Assembly: GCA_002029295.1 (NCBI GenBank)
Contig: MZGW01000004.1
Coordinates: forward strand, 1 to 64,000
Source: Alkalithermobacter paradoxus
GTDB taxonomy: Bacteria > Bacillota > Clostridia > Peptostreptococcales > Peptostreptococcaceae
DNA length: 64,000 nucleotides
Direction of reading: 5' to 3'
The notes under the pieces were generated by a model, which saw nothing but the letters and a program-made list of their open reading frames with translations, ran no database searches and was not told where the DNA came from. This document shows positions 53,035 through 62,185 of the stretch, piece by piece. Each line of letters begins with the position of its first letter. The stretch's first letter is position 1. The translations under genes and the position numbers were made by a program.

Positions 53035-53943
53035 TTGAAACATTTTTTTAGAGTATTTATATTGTCTTTTGTAATATTTACAATGGTATTTGGTACAGCA
53101 CTATATCTTATAGTAAAAGATGAAGAAACTTCTATAGGATATTCAGAAGGATCTGAAGGAATAGATAAACGTCAAAGAAACGAAAGAGTTAATATACTAT
53201 TATTAGGTATAGACAGTATGGATGGTAGCAAGGAAAGAGGAGTAAGAACAGATACTATTATGGTACTGAGTTTAGATCCAAAAGAAAATCAAGCTTCTAT
53301 ACTTTCTATACCTAGAGATACTAGAGTTAGGATAAGGGGAAGAAAAGGATACGATAAAGTAAATCACGCTCACGCATATGGGGGAGCTGATTTAGCAATA
53401 AGTACTGTTAAAGATTTACTTGGAATTTCTATACATCATTATGTAAGAGTAGATTATCAGGCACTATTTAAGACTGTAGATGATGTTGGAGGAGTAGAAG
53501 TAGATGTACCTATGAATATGAAATACACAGATACATCTGCAAGTCCACCTCTTTACATTGACTTAAAAAAAGGAAGACAAGTACTAGATGGAAATAAGGC
53601 TATGCAGTTTTTAAGATATAGAAAAGGATATCCAGATCAAGATTTAGGGAGAATAAGAGCTCAGCAGCAATTCATGGATGCTCTTATAAAGAAAGTCTTA
53701 AGTCCAGCTTCTATACTTAGAATACCTTCCTATGTAGAAACACTTCATAAATATGTAGATACAGATCTTAAAAGAACAGAAATGGTATCATTAGCACTGC
53801 AAGCTAGTAAAATAAATCCAAATGAAATACAAAAAGCAACTATTCCAGGGCAGCCAATGATGATAAGTGGAGTATCATACTATAAAGTAAATGATGATGA
53901 ACTGAATAAATTAGTAAAAGAGCTTTATAACTTAGGTGAGTAA
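53035..53943 (+). CDS. LCP (LytR-CpsA-Psr) family wall polymer ligase
   Basis: 302 residues. One N-terminal transmembrane helix (about 4-25) and an extracellular LCP domain with RTDTIMVLSLDPKENQASIL, SIPRDTRVRI and AMQFLRYRKGYPDQDLGRIR, which supply the conserved Asp and Arg residues for pyrophosphate-lipid binding. LCP enzymes attach secondary polymers to peptidoglycan. The start is TTG at 53035, after TTTGAGGTGAGC; GTG at 53026 is inside that site. Confidence 0.9.
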   Translation: MKHFFRVFILSFVIFTMVFGTALYLIVKDEETSIGYSEGSEGIDKRQRNERVNILLLGIDSMDGSKERGVRTDTIMVLSLDPKENQASILSIPRDTRVRIRGRKGYDKVNHAHAYGGADLAISTVKDLLGISIHHYVRVDYQALFKTVDDVGGVEVDVPMNMKYTDTSASPPLYIDLKKGRQVLDGNKAMQFLRYRKGYPDQDLGRIRAQQQFMDALIKKVLSPASILRIPSYVETLHKYVDTDLKRTEMVSLALQASKINPNEIQKATIPGQPMMISGVSYYKVNDDELNKLVKELYNLGE

Positions 53944-53965
53944 AGCAATAAAGGAGGAAATTTTG

Positions 53966-54316
53966 ATGATACAAGTTGAGGAAATGGTTAAGAAAATCTA
54001 TAATGCAATAGATGACAAAAAGGGAGAAGATATAGCTATATTAGATCTTAAAAATATAACTTCTGTTGCTGATTATTTTGTTATAGCAAGTGCAACTTCT
54101 GAAAGACAAGTTAAGGCAATTGCAGACAATGTTGAATACGAAGTTGAAAAAGAAGGAATATCTGTTAAAAGAAAAGATGGGCATAATACTTCAAGATGGA
54201 TTCTTTTAGATTATGGAGATGTAATGGTTCACATATTCCATACAGAAGAAAGAGCATTTTATGACCTTGAAAGACTTTGGAAAGATGCACCATATATAGA
54301 CATTGAAACTTTGTAA
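53966..54316 (+). CDS. rsfS: Ribosome silencing factor RsfS
   Basis: 116 residues, DUF143/Iojap family. It binds L14 and blocks subunit joining under nutrient limitation. DYFVIASATSERQVKAIADN, DGHNTSRWILLDYGDVMVHI and FYDLERLWKDAP are diagnostic. The start is the ATG at 53966, after AAAGGAGGAAATTTTG; earlier in-frame codons overlap the LCP gene. Confidence 0.95.
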   Translation: MIQVEEMVKKIYNAIDDKKGEDIAILDLKNITSVADYFVIASATSERQVKAIADNVEYEVEKEGISVKRKDGHNTSRWILLDYGDVMVHIFHTEERAFYDLERLWKDAPYIDIETL

Positions 54317-54322
54317 AATAGC

Positions 54323-54351
54323 TTGATATAAATTATACATTTTAATATAAT
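54323..54351 (+). promoter_or_regulatory. Sigma-A promoter of the leuS T-box transcript
   Basis: TTGATA at 54323-54328, exactly 17 bases, TATAAT at 54346-54351. It lies directly after rsfS and before the T-box stem I. Confidence 0.8.
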
Positions 54352-54365
54352 AATGTTTAAAAGAT

Positions 54366-54565
54366 AAACTGGAGTAGTAAAGAAAATGACTTTTACAGAG
54401 AGCTGATGGTTGGTGTGAATCAGTAAAGTTTATTCTTGAACTTGCCAGTAGTAAATTATCTTAAGGTTAGCTTCCTTTATAGAGCTACTGAGATGGCTTT
54501 TAGCTAAATTAGGGTGGTACCGCGAGATGACTCCTCGTCCCTAAACAGGGATTAGGAGTTTTTTG
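54366..54565 (+). ncRNA. T-box leader (leucine) with terminator
   Basis: The T-box core AGGGTGGTACCGCG is at 54511-54524; its TGGT pairs with the ACCA end of uncharged tRNA-Leu, both window tRNA-Leu genes having discriminator A. Stem I is closed by ACTGG (54368-54372) with CCAGT (54445-54449), and the specifier is most likely CTT at 54441-54443 (Leu). The intrinsic terminator is ACTCCT with AGGAGT around GTCCCT/AGGGAT, ending in TTTTTT (54560-54565). Uncharged tRNA-Leu should promote readthrough into leuS. Confidence 0.93.
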
Positions 54566-54594
54566 TATTTTTGATAATAAATAGGAGGTATGGT

Positions 54595-57009
54595 ATGTCA
54601 AATTATAACTTCGCTGAGATAGAGAAAAAATGGCAAAGTATATGGGAAGATAAAAATGCATTTAGAACAGGAGAAAGTGATAAGCCTAAATATTATGTTC
54701 TTGAAATGTTTCCTTATCCATCAGGAAAAATACATATGGGTCATGTAAGAAATTACTCTATAGGAGATGTTGTTGCTAGATTTATGAAAATGAGAGGATA
54801 TAATGTACTTCATCCTATGGGATGGGATGCATTTGGTCTTCCAGCTGAAAATGCAGCTATAAAGCATCAAGCTAATCCTGATAAATGGACTAAAGAAAAT
54901 ATTAAAGATATGAAAGAGCAGTTTAAACTTCTAGGTCTTTCATACGATTGGGATAGAGAGGTAGCTACTTGCCTTCCAGATTATTATAAGTGGACTCAAT
55001 ATTTATTTACAAAGTTCTTTGAAAAAGGTCTTGCTTATAAGAAAAGATCTTTTGTTAACTGGTGTCCATCTTGTGAAACAGTTCTTGCAAATGAGCAAGT
55101 TGTAGGTGGAGAATGTGAAAGATGTGATTCTGGTGTTATAAAGAAAGATTTAGAACAGTGGTACTTAAGGATAACAGATTATGCAGAAGAACTTCTAGAA
55201 GATATAGAAAAGCTTGATGGATGGCCAGAAAAAGTAAAATTAATGCAGAAAAATTGGATAGGAAAAAGTATAGGAGTAGAGGTTGAATTTGAGATAGAAG
55301 ACTTTGATAAGAAATTAAAAATATTTACTACAAGACCAGATACTATATGTGGTGTAACTTATATGGTACTTGCTCCTGAACATGAATACGTAACTCAAAT
55401 AGTCAGTGGAACAGAGTATGAAGATAAGGTTAATGAATTTAGACAAAAGATTCAGCATATGAGCGAAATAGAAAGATCTTCTACAGAACTAGAAAAAGAA
55501 GGATTATTTATAGGTAAGTACGCAATAAATCCTATAACAGGAAACAAAGTACCTATATATATAGCTAATTATGTAATGGTAGACTATGGAACGGGAGCTA
55601 TAATGGCTGTTCCAGCTCATGATGATAGAGATCGCGACTTTGCAAATAAATACAATTTAGAAATAGTTGAAGTTATAAACGAAGATGGAATCATGATAAA
55701 CTCAGGAGAGTTTAATGGGCTGTCTTCAAAAGATGGATTCGATAAAATCATAGAAAAAATAGAGTCTTTAGGTATAGGAAAGAAAACTACAAACTATAGA
55801 CTTAGAGATTGGCTTATATCTAGACAAAGATATTGGGGATGTCCTATTCCAATAATATATTGTGATGACTGTGGTGCTGTACCTGTGAAAGAAGAAGATC
55901 TCCCAGTTATTTTACCAGAAGATGTAATGTTTACTGGGAAAGGAGAATCACCTCTTGCAACTTCAAAAGAGTTTTCTAAGGCTACTTGTCCTAAGTGTGG
56001 AAAAGAAGGAAAAAGGGATATAGACACTATGGACACATTTATAGATTCATCTTGGTATTTCTTAAGATATATAGATCCTAAAAATGAAAATGCTCCTTTC
56101 TCTAAAGAGCTAGCTAATAAGTGGATGGGAGTAGATCAGTATATAGGTGGAGTAGAACATGCTATACTACATCTTTTATATTCTAGATTCTTTGTTAAAG
56201 TTTTAAGAGATCTTGGAATGCTTGACTTTGATGAACCATTCAACAACTTGTTAACGCAAGGTATGGTTTTAAAAGATGGAGCGAAAATGTCTAAGTCTAA
56301 AGGTAATATCGTAAGCCCTATGGAAATAATAGAAAACTATGGAGCAGATACAGCTAGACTATTCGTATTATTCGCAGCACCTCCTGAAAGAGATTTAGAA
56401 TGGTCTGATCAAGGAGTTGAAGGATGCTTTAGATTTATAAATAGAGTATATAGATTAGTAGATGAATTAAAAGAAGTTATAAACAACACGTCGGAATTAG
56501 GAAGCTTAACTAAAGAAGACAAAGACATAAGATACTCTATTCATAGTACATTAAAGAAGGTAACTGAAGATATTTCAGGAAGATTTAACTTTAATACAGC
56601 TATATCTTCATTAATGGAACTTGTTAACGATATGTATAAATATAAAGAGTTAAAAGATAGAAAAGAGTGCATATTAAAGGAAGGATTAGAAACTATAGTT
56701 ACTATACTTGCTCCATTTATACCTCACGTAGCAGAAGAATTATGGCAACATATAGGCAAAAACGGAAGTATTCATGATATCACTTGGCCAAACTATGATG
56801 AGAGTGCATTAGTTAAAGATGAAATTGAAGTTGTAGTGCAGATAAATGGAAAAGTAAAAGGAAAAATGAATTTACCTTCAAATATATCTAAAGAAGATAT
56901 GGAAAAATTAGCTCTAGAAGATGATAAAATCAAAGAGTTAACAAATGAAAAAACTATAGTTAAGGTAATAGCAGTTCCTAAGAAATTGGTAAATATAGTT
57001 GTTAAATAG
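54595..57009 (+). CDS. leuS: Leucyl-tRNA synthetase
   Basis: 804 residues, class I synthetase. The HIGH motif is HMGH (47-50) in [20 protein letters not shown], the KMSKS motif KMSKSKGN is near 564. The editing (CP1) domain is present with [21 protein letters not shown] zinc-like [20 protein letters not shown] is in place. The start is the ATG at 54595, after ATAGGAGGTATGGT; an upstream in-frame start lies at the terminator end and is not used. Controlled by the T-box leader. Confidence 0.98.
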   Translation: MSNYNFAEIEKKWQSIWEDKNAFRTGESDKPKYYVLEMFPYPSGKIHMGHVRNYSIGDVVARFMKMRGYNVLHPMGWDAFGLPAENAAIKHQANPDKWTKENIKDMKEQFKLLGLSYDWDREVATCLPDYYKWTQYLFTKFFEKGLAYKKRSFVNWCPSCETVLANEQVVGGECERCDSGVIKKDLEQWYLRITDYAEELLEDIEKLDGWPEKVKLMQKNWIGKSIGVEVEFEIEDFDKKLKIFTTRPDTICGVTYMVLAPEHEYVTQIVSGTEYEDKVNEFRQKIQHMSEIERSSTELEKEGLFIGKYAINPITGNKVPIYIANYVMVDYGTGAIMAVPAHDDRDRDFANKYNLEIVEVINEDGIMINSGEFNGLSSKDGFDKIIEKIESLGIGKKTTNYRLRDWLISRQRYWGCPIPIIYCDDCGAVPVKEEDLPVILPEDVMFTGKGESPLATSKEFSKATCPKCGKEGKRDIDTMDTFIDSSWYFLRYIDPKNENAPFSKELANKWMGVDQYIGGVEHAILHLLYSRFFVKVLRDLGMLDFDEPFNNLLTQGMVLKDGAKMSKSKGNIVSPMEIIENYGADTARLFVLFAAPPERDLEWSDQGVEGCFRFINRVYRLVDELKEVINNTSELGSLTKEDKDIRYSIHSTLKKVTEDISGRFNFNTAISSLMELVNDMYKYKELKDRKECILKEGLETIVTILAPFIPHVAEELWQHIGKNGSIHDITWPNYDESALVKDEIEVVVQINGKVKGKMNLPSNISKEDMEKLALEDDKIKELTNEKTIVKVIAVPKKLVNIVVK

Positions 57010-57010
57010 T

Positions 57011-57033
57011 GGAGCCTTTTGGCTCCTTTTTTT
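57011..57033 (+). terminator. Terminator after leuS
   Basis: GGAGCC (57011-57016), loop TTTT, GGCTCC (57021-57026), then a T tract. Confidence 0.82.
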
Positions 57034-57103
57034 CTGCTAATTAAAGGATTTAGTAAAAAAATGTTGAATTTACTTTAGATACAACAAAAATGGAGGGATT
57101 AAC

Positions 57104-57787
57104 TTGCTTGGTACAATAGTAAACGCTATAGCCATCATAATAGGAAGTATTATAGGACAGCTAATTAAGGGATTAAATCCAGAAAAGTTTAATGACACTA
57201 TAATTAAAGGACTAGCCTTATGTGTTATGCTTATAGGTATATCTGGAGCACTTGAATCTTCTAATATATTACTTTTAATATTCTCAATAGGTATAGGAGC
57301 CTTTATAGGAGAAGTAATAGATATAGATTCTATGCTACAAAAATTAGGGGACAGTCTTGAAAAAAGATTTAATGTAGGAAAAATATCAGAAGGATTTGTT
57401 ACTGCAACTCTTATTTATTGTGTAGGGGCTATGGCTATTGTAGGTTCTCTTGAAAGCGGACTTACTGGAAATCATGAAACTTTATACGCAAAATCAACAA
57501 TAGATGGTATTTCATCTATAATATTCTCATCTTCTCTTGGAATAGGAGTTATGTTATCTTCGATATCAGTATTTATATATCAAGGAATAATAACTCTTGG
57601 AGCAGGATTTCTTAGAAATATATTACTAGACTCAACTATAAGAGAAATGAGTGCAGTTGGAAGCTTATTGATAGTAGGAATAGGGCTTAATATGGTGGGA
57701 AATTCCAAAATAAAGGTGGCTAATTTACTGCCAGCAGTTCTTATCCCATTTGTCTATCAAGTATTGTTAAATATATTAGGAAAATAA
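57104..57787 (+). CDS. DUF554 family membrane protein
   Basis: 227 residues with about six to seven transmembrane helices. LGTIVNAIAIIIGSIIGQLI at the N-terminus, YCVGAMAIVGSLESGLTG and GAGFLRNILLDSTIREMSAV are the family blocks. A transporter role is guessed, not shown. Start TTG after TGGAGGGATTAAC. Single gene between leuS and the TPP riboswitch. Confidence 0.85.
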   Translation: MLGTIVNAIAIIIGSIIGQLIKGLNPEKFNDTIIKGLALCVMLIGISGALESSNILLLIFSIGIGAFIGEVIDIDSMLQKLGDSLEKRFNVGKISEGFVTATLIYCVGAMAIVGSLESGLTGNHETLYAKSTIDGISSIIFSSSLGIGVMLSSISVFIYQGIITLGAGFLRNILLDSTIREMSAVGSLLIVGIGLNMVGNSKIKVANLLPAVLIPFVYQVLLNILGK

Positions 57788-57798
57788 TTCAAAATATA

Positions 57799-57827
57799 TT
57801 GAAAAATATGTAGAGTTTTGATAGAAT
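57799..57827 (+). promoter_or_regulatory. Candidate promoter of the TPP riboswitch-thiT transcript
   Basis: TTGAAA at 57799-57804, a 17-base spacer and TAGAAT at 57822-57827, about 25 bases before the riboswitch. Confidence 0.6.
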
Positions 57828-57850
57828 TAGTTGTGAAATAGAATATTGAA

Positions 57851-57938
57851 AGGGGAGCTAGACTAATCTGGCTGAGAGGGAGTTAAGGAACTCCGACCCT
57901 AGAACCTGATCTGGGTAATGCCAGCGTAGGAAGTATAG
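57851..57938 (+). ncRNA. TPP (THI box) riboswitch
   Basis: The conserved pieces are in order: AGGGGAGC, GGCTGAGAGGGAG, CCGACCCTAGAACCTGATC, TGGGTAATGCCAGCGTAGG and AAG. This is the standard thiamine pyrophosphate aptamer. It lies upstream of the thiamine transporter gene thiT, with an intrinsic terminator between, consistent with ligand-induced termination. Confidence 0.96.
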
Positions 57939-57958
57939 AAATAGGAATAACTATATTT

Positions 57959-57990
57959 AATGCTGCATTCAGAGAATGCAGCATTTTTTA
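57959..57990 (+). terminator. Terminator of the TPP riboswitch
   Basis: AATGCTGCATTC (57959-57970) pairs with GAATGCAGCATT (57974-57985), followed by a T tract. Confidence 0.88.
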
Positions 57991-57997
57991 TAACACA

Positions 57998-58096
57998 TAG
58001 GAAATTATGCACTTTAACAAATTGTGTATAAGTCATAATTTACGTAATGTGTTTCAACAAAGTCTTCTTTTGAATCTTTCAAAGAAAGACTTTGTT
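57998..58096. repeat. Intergenic two-hairpin repeat, copy C (diverged)
   Basis: Hairpin 1 is GGAAATTATGCACTT (58000-58014) with AAGTCATAATTTAC (58030-58043). Hairpin 2 is ACAAAGTCTT (58057-58066) with AAGACTTTGT (58086-58095), a perfect 10-bp stem. Compared with copy B, several stem positions differ on both arms so that pairing is kept. It sits between the riboswitch terminator and thiT. With the riboswitch it fills the 366-base gap upstream of thiT. Confidence 0.75.
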
Positions 58097-58153
58097 CTTT
58101 CAAGAATTTCTATATACTTCCTGAAAACAAAATATTAATAGGAGGTAGTTAAA

Positions 58154-58678
58154 ATGAAACAAATGTCTACTAAAATGCTAGTAGAAGCAGGTGTTATGAT
58201 TGCACTTGCACAGATTCTAAGTTATATCAAAATATTTGAGGCACCTTACGGTGGGTCTATTACTGCTGCAAGTATGGTTCCTATAATTGTGTATTCAATT
58301 AGATGGGGGCTAAAGCCAGGTCTTTTAGTTGGAACTGTTTATGGAATACTACAATTTATATTAGGACCTAAATATTCTTACCATATACTATCAATACTAT
58401 TTGATTATGTAGTAGCTTTTGGGGCATTAGGTCTTGCAGGTTTATTCAGAAAGAATATACAGGGAATATTCTTAGGAGTATTTTTGGGTATATTTGGAAG
58501 GTTTGTGTTCCACGTTATTTCTGGAGCTATAGTATGGGGAATATATGCACCAGAAGGAACAAATCCTTGGATATATTCTATTCTTTACAATGGATCATAC
58601 CTATTGCCAGAACTGATAATATCTTATGTAGTGTTTGGATTGATATATAGACCTTTAAAGAGTCTAAGTTTAAGTTAA
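58154..58678 (+). CDS. thiT: Thiamine-binding ECF transporter S component ThiT
   Basis: 174 residues, six hydrophobic helices. ALAQILSYIKIFEAPYGGSI, GLKPGLLVGTVYGILQFILG and FGRFVFHVISGAIVWGIYAP are ThiT segments that line the thiamine pocket. It would use a shared ECF energising module encoded elsewhere. The TPP riboswitch supports thiamine as substrate. RBS AGGAGGTAGTT. Confidence 0.94.
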   Translation: MKQMSTKMLVEAGVMIALAQILSYIKIFEAPYGGSITAASMVPIIVYSIRWGLKPGLLVGTVYGILQFILGPKYSYHILSILFDYVVAFGALGLAGLFRKNIQGIFLGVFLGIFGRFVFHVISGAIVWGIYAPEGTNPWIYSILYNGSYLLPELIISYVVFGLIYRPLKSLSLS

Positions 58679-58690
58679 TAATTTAGGATT

Positions 58691-58719
58691 AGCTGATGAG
58701 TATATTCATCAGCTTTTTT
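58691..58719 (+). terminator. Terminator after thiT
   Basis: AGCTGATGA (58691-58699) pairs with TCATCAGCT (58706-58714), followed by T residues. Confidence 0.85.
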
Positions 58720-58834
58720 GATGGTTAATAGTTTGACAAATTAAAATATTGCAAAAAAACATTTTCCTATTGAATTGTATCCATATAATGTATAAAATAA
58801 AATTAAGACAATATTTGGTGAGGAGTGTAAAATT

Positions 58835-60058
58835 GTGACGAAAATAACTCTAAATGATGTTCAAAAAGCAAGAGAAGTAGTAAAAGACGTAGTACTTAAG
58901 ACAGAGCTTGTAGAATGTGTACACCTTAGTAAAATAAGCAATAATAGAGTGTTTTTAAAACTTGAGAATTTACAGAAGACAGGGTCTTTCAAAATAAGAG
59001 GGGCTTATAATAAAATAGCTAATTTAACACAAGAAGAGAAAGCAAACGGAGTTATAGCATCAAGTGCAGGTAATCACGCACAGGGAGTAGCATTAGGTGC
59101 AAAGATGAATGGAATAAAAGCAACTATAGTTATGCCAGCTACTGCTCCTCTTGCAAAGGTTAGTGCAACTAAATCTTATGGTGCTGAGGTTATATTAAAT
59201 GGTGCTGTATATGATGATGCTTATGCTAAAGCATTAGAAATACAAAATGAAACAGGAGCAACTTTCCTTCATCCATTTGATGATCCATATGTAATAGCAG
59301 GACAAGGAACGATAGCTCTTGAAATACTTGAAGACTTAGAAGATGTAGATGCTATTTTAGTACCTATAGGTGGAGGAGGAATAATAGCTGGAATAGCTGT
59401 TGCGGCAAAAGCTATTAATCCAAACATAAAAATTATAGGGGTTGAGGCATCTAATGCAGCATCTATGAAAGGATCAGTAGACGAAGGAGAAATAATTACA
59501 CTTTCTTCAGCTGCTACTATCGCAGATGGAATAGCTGTAAAAAGACCTGGAAACTTAACGTATGAATTAGTAAAAGAATATGTTGATGAAATAGTTACAG
59601 TAAATGAAGACGAAATAGCTCAAGCTGTTTTATTCCTTATGGAAAAGGATAAAATAGTAGTAGAAGGATCTGGAGCTGTGTCTGTAGCTGCAATTATCAC
59701 TGGAAAGATAAAAGAAGAAGGAAAGAATATAGTATCAGTTATCTCTGGTGGAAATATAGATGTTAATATGGTGTGGAGAATAATAGACAATGCTTTAATA
59801 AAAGAAGGTAGAAGATTCACTTTTAGAACTATGATACAAGATAAGCCAGGTGGATTATCAAATCTTACTGCATTAATCTATGAATTAAATGCAAATATAT
59901 TATCTGTAAATACAATTAAACTTTCAAATAATTTAAGATTAGGTGTTCAGCCAGTTGAAGTAGTATTAGAGACTTTTGACAAAGATCATGTTGCACAAAT
60001 AGTAGAAAAACTTGAATCAAATGGATATACAGTTGAAACATATTGTGATTTAATATAA
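58835..60058 (+). CDS. ilvA: Threonine ammonia-lyase with C-terminal ACT domain
   Basis: Deaminates threonine (and often serine) to 2-oxobutyrate. 407 residues. The PLP lysine is in KTGSFKIRGAYNK (about residue 50). SSAGNHAQGVALGAK and VPIGGGGIIAGIAVAAKAIN are conserved. The C-terminal ACT-like domain (about 330-407, DKPGGLSNLTALIYELNANI) puts it in the single-ACT type, which may be catabolic as well as biosynthetic. RBS GGTGAGGAG, start GTG. ridA lies 71 bases downstream. TATAAT at 58784-58789 is the likely -10 box. Confidence 0.94.
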   Translation: MTKITLNDVQKAREVVKDVVLKTELVECVHLSKISNNRVFLKLENLQKTGSFKIRGAYNKIANLTQEEKANGVIASSAGNHAQGVALGAKMNGIKATIVMPATAPLAKVSATKSYGAEVILNGAVYDDAYAKALEIQNETGATFLHPFDDPYVIAGQGTIALEILEDLEDVDAILVPIGGGGIIAGIAVAAKAINPNIKIIGVEASNAASMKGSVDEGEIITLSSAATIADGIAVKRPGNLTYELVKEYVDEIVTVNEDEIAQAVLFLMEKDKIVVEGSGAVSVAAIITGKIKEEGKNIVSVISGGNIDVNMVWRIIDNALIKEGRRFTFRTMIQDKPGGLSNLTALIYELNANILSVNTIKLSNNLRLGVQPVEVVLETFDKDHVAQIVEKLESNGYTVETYCDLI

Positions 60059-60129
60059 TTATAAATGTATTTAAAAAGTAAATTTGTTAAATTATAATAA
60101 TATAACAAAAAATAAGAGGAGGAATAAAA

Positions 60130-60513
60130 ATGAATAAGCAAATAATACATACTGAGCATGCACCAAAAGCTATAGGACCATATTCTCAAGCTATAAAAGC
60201 AGGAAACATGGTATTTATATCAGGACAAGTTCCATTTGATCCTGTTACTATGGAAATAGTTTCAGAAGATGTTCAAGAGCAAACAAAAAGAGTTTTAGAG
60301 AACTTAAAAGCTATATTAAGTGCTGCTAATGCTTCTTTTGAAAATGTTGTAAAAACTACTGTGTTTATAAAAGATATGAATGATTTTGCAAAAATAAACG
60401 AAGTATACGCTGAGTACTTTGGAGATAACAAGCCAGCTAGAGCATGTGTAGAAGTAGCTAGACTACCTAGAGATGTTAAGGTTGAAATAGAAGCTATTGC
60501 TGTAGTAGAATAA
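60130..60513 (+). CDS. ridA: RidA family enamine/imine deaminase
   Basis: 127 residues. Hydrolyses reactive 2-aminoacrylate and 2-aminocrotonate released by PLP deaminases. [27 protein letters not shown] and FVKINEVY-like [14 protein letters not shown], then [20 protein letters not shown] with the substrate arginine, are diagnostic. Its place after ilvA and before the serine dehydratase genes fits that role well. RBS AGAGGAGG. Confidence 0.96.
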   Translation: MNKQIIHTEHAPKAIGPYSQAIKAGNMVFISGQVPFDPVTMEIVSEDVQEQTKRVLENLKAILSAANASFENVVKTTVFIKDMNDFAKINEVYAEYFGDNKPARACVEVARLPRDVKVEIEAIAVVE

Positions 60514-60520
60514 CAATTTT

Positions 60521-60553
60521 AAAATGACCTTGGTTAATCCTTGGTCATTTTTT
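60521..60553 (+). terminator. Terminator after ridA
   Basis: AAAATGACC (60521-60529) pairs with GGTCATTTT (60543-60551), followed by T residues. Confidence 0.75.
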
Positions 60554-60582
60554 AAGTAACTAGACATTGAAAGAGGGATCTT

Positions 60583-61260
60583 ATGAAAAATTATAGTATA
60601 TTTGATATTGTAGGACCTAATATGATTGGTCCATCTAGTTCTCATACAGCTGGAGCTGCAAGGCTTGGGAGAGTTGGATATAAAATAGCTGGAGAGAAAA
60701 TTACTAACGTTAAGTTTTATCTTCATGGATCATTTGCTCAAACGTATAAAGGTCATGGTACAGATAAAGCTTTAGTAGGAGGAATATTAGGATTTGCTCC
60801 AGATGATGAAAGAATAAGAAATTCATTTCAAATAGCTAAGGAAAGTGGATTGGATTTTGAATTTATTACTGTTGATTTAGGAGATGATTATCATCCAAAT
60901 ACAGCTAAAATTGAAATAACAACTGAAAGTGGAAAAAAATTGGAAATTGTTGGAGCTTCCATAGGTGGAGGTAATATAAAAGTTACGCAAATGAATGGGC
61001 TAAAACTTGAATTTACAGGAGCATATCCGACACTTATAGTAAAGCAAAGAGATTTACCAGGAGCTGCCACTCATATAACTAGTTGTCTGTCTAAAAATAA
61101 TATAAATATAGCTTTTATGAGCATATATAGACAAGAAAAAGGAAATGAAGCATTTACAATAATAGAAGCAGATGATGACATTCATGAAAATATAGTTAAA
61201 GATATACTAAGCAATGAAGACCTTATAAAAGATGCGTTCATAATAAAGGGGCTTGAGTAA
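60583..61260 (+). CDS. sdaAB: L-serine dehydratase, iron-sulphur dependent, beta subunit
   Basis: 225 residues. SIFDIVGPNMIGPSSSHTAG is the family N-terminus and HGSFAQTYKGHGTDKALVGG a conserved block. The C-terminal third is an ACT-like domain (NNINIAFMSIYRQEKGNEAF). With the alpha subunit it deaminates L-serine to pyruvate and ammonia. RBS AGAGGG. sdaAA follows after 23 bases. Confidence 0.95.
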   Translation: MKNYSIFDIVGPNMIGPSSSHTAGAARLGRVGYKIAGEKITNVKFYLHGSFAQTYKGHGTDKALVGGILGFAPDDERIRNSFQIAKESGLDFEFITVDLGDDYHPNTAKIEITTESGKKLEIVGASIGGGNIKVTQMNGLKLEFTGAYPTLIVKQRDLPGAATHITSCLSKNNINIAFMSIYRQEKGNEAFTIIEADDDIHENIVKDILSNEDLIKDAFIIKGLE

Positions 61261-61283
61261 ATCTTTAAGGAAAGGTGACAAAT

Positions 61284-62156
61284 ATGAACTTTACACATGG
61301 AAGCGATTTATTACAGCTTTGCCAAAGTCAAAATAAAAAAATATATGAAGTATGCATAGAAAGAGAAATGGAATTAACTAAAGCATCAAGAGAAGAAATA
61401 ATAAATAAAATGAAATACAGTTTAGAGATAATGAAAAACTCAATAGAAAGAAGCTTAACAGAAGATATAAAATCTGTAGGTGGGCTTATAGGTGGAGAAG
61501 CTAAACTGGTTAGAAATAGACTAAGCTCGAACAAATCAGTGTGTGGATCTCTTATGTCAAAGGCTATAAGTGCAGCTATGGGAGTATTAGAAGTTAATGC
61601 TTCTATGGGACTTATTGTTGCAGCACCTACTGCTGGATCTTGCGGTATTCTTCCTGCAGGGGTAATAACTGTAGCACAAGAATATGGACTAAGTGATGAA
61701 GATATGCTAAATGCTATATTTACAGCAGCTGCTGTAGGAATAATAATAACTAGAAATGCAACTGTAGCAGGAGCTGAAGGTGGTTGTCAGGCTGAAACAG
61801 GTTCTGCCGCAGCTATGACTGCAGCAGGAATAGTTGAAATGATGGGAGGAACACCACAAGAGGCACTTCACGCTGCATCTATGGCTCTAAACAATGTAAT
61901 GGGGCTTGTGTGTGATCCTATAGCAGGACTTGTTGAAGCACCATGTCAAACAAGAAACTCAATTGGTGTTGCTAATGCATTAATATCTGCTGAAATGGCT
62001 TTATCTGGTGTTGTAAGCGTAATACCGTTTGATGAAGTAGTAGAAGCTATGTATAAAGTAGGAAAGAGTCTTCCATATGAATTAAGAGAAACAGCACTTG
62101 GGGGAGTTGCAGCTACTTGTACTGGATGTGCATTAACTAAAAAGATATTTGGATAA
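61284..62156 (+). CDS. sdaAA: L-serine dehydratase, iron-sulphur dependent, alpha subunit
   Basis: 290 residues. Cysteines for the catalytic [4Fe-4S] cluster lie in GGCQAETGSAAAM, VCDPIAGLVEAPCQTRNSIG and ATCTGCAL. AAPTAGSCGILPAGV is also conserved. The start is the ATG at 61284, after AAAGGTGACAAAT; a GTG at 61275 falls within that site. The oxygen-labile enzyme fits an anaerobe using serine as a carbon source. Confidence 0.96.
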   Translation: MNFTHGSDLLQLCQSQNKKIYEVCIEREMELTKASREEIINKMKYSLEIMKNSIERSLTEDIKSVGGLIGGEAKLVRNRLSSNKSVCGSLMSKAISAAMGVLEVNASMGLIVAAPTAGSCGILPAGVITVAQEYGLSDEDMLNAIFTAAAVGIIITRNATVAGAEGGCQAETGSAAAMTAAGIVEMMGGTPQEALHAASMALNNVMGLVCDPIAGLVEAPCQTRNSIGVANALISAEMALSGVVSVIPFDEVVEAMYKVGKSLPYELRETALGGVAATCTGCALTKKIFG

Positions 62157-62158
62157 TA

Positions 62159-62184
62159 AAAAGAGCATAGATCTATGCTCTTTT
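62159..62184. terminator. Bidirectional terminator between sdaAA and dacF
   Basis: AAAAGAGCATAGA (62159-62171) and TCTATGCTCTTTT (62172-62184) form a perfect inverted repeat with A/T flanks on both sides, between two convergent genes. Confidence 0.85.
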
Positions 62185-62185
62185 A

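Noticed and set aside
58059-58093. Repeat copy C hairpin 2 as the riboswitch terminator of thiT
   Set aside because: A stronger hairpin with a proper T tract (57959-57990) directly follows the TPP aptamer.
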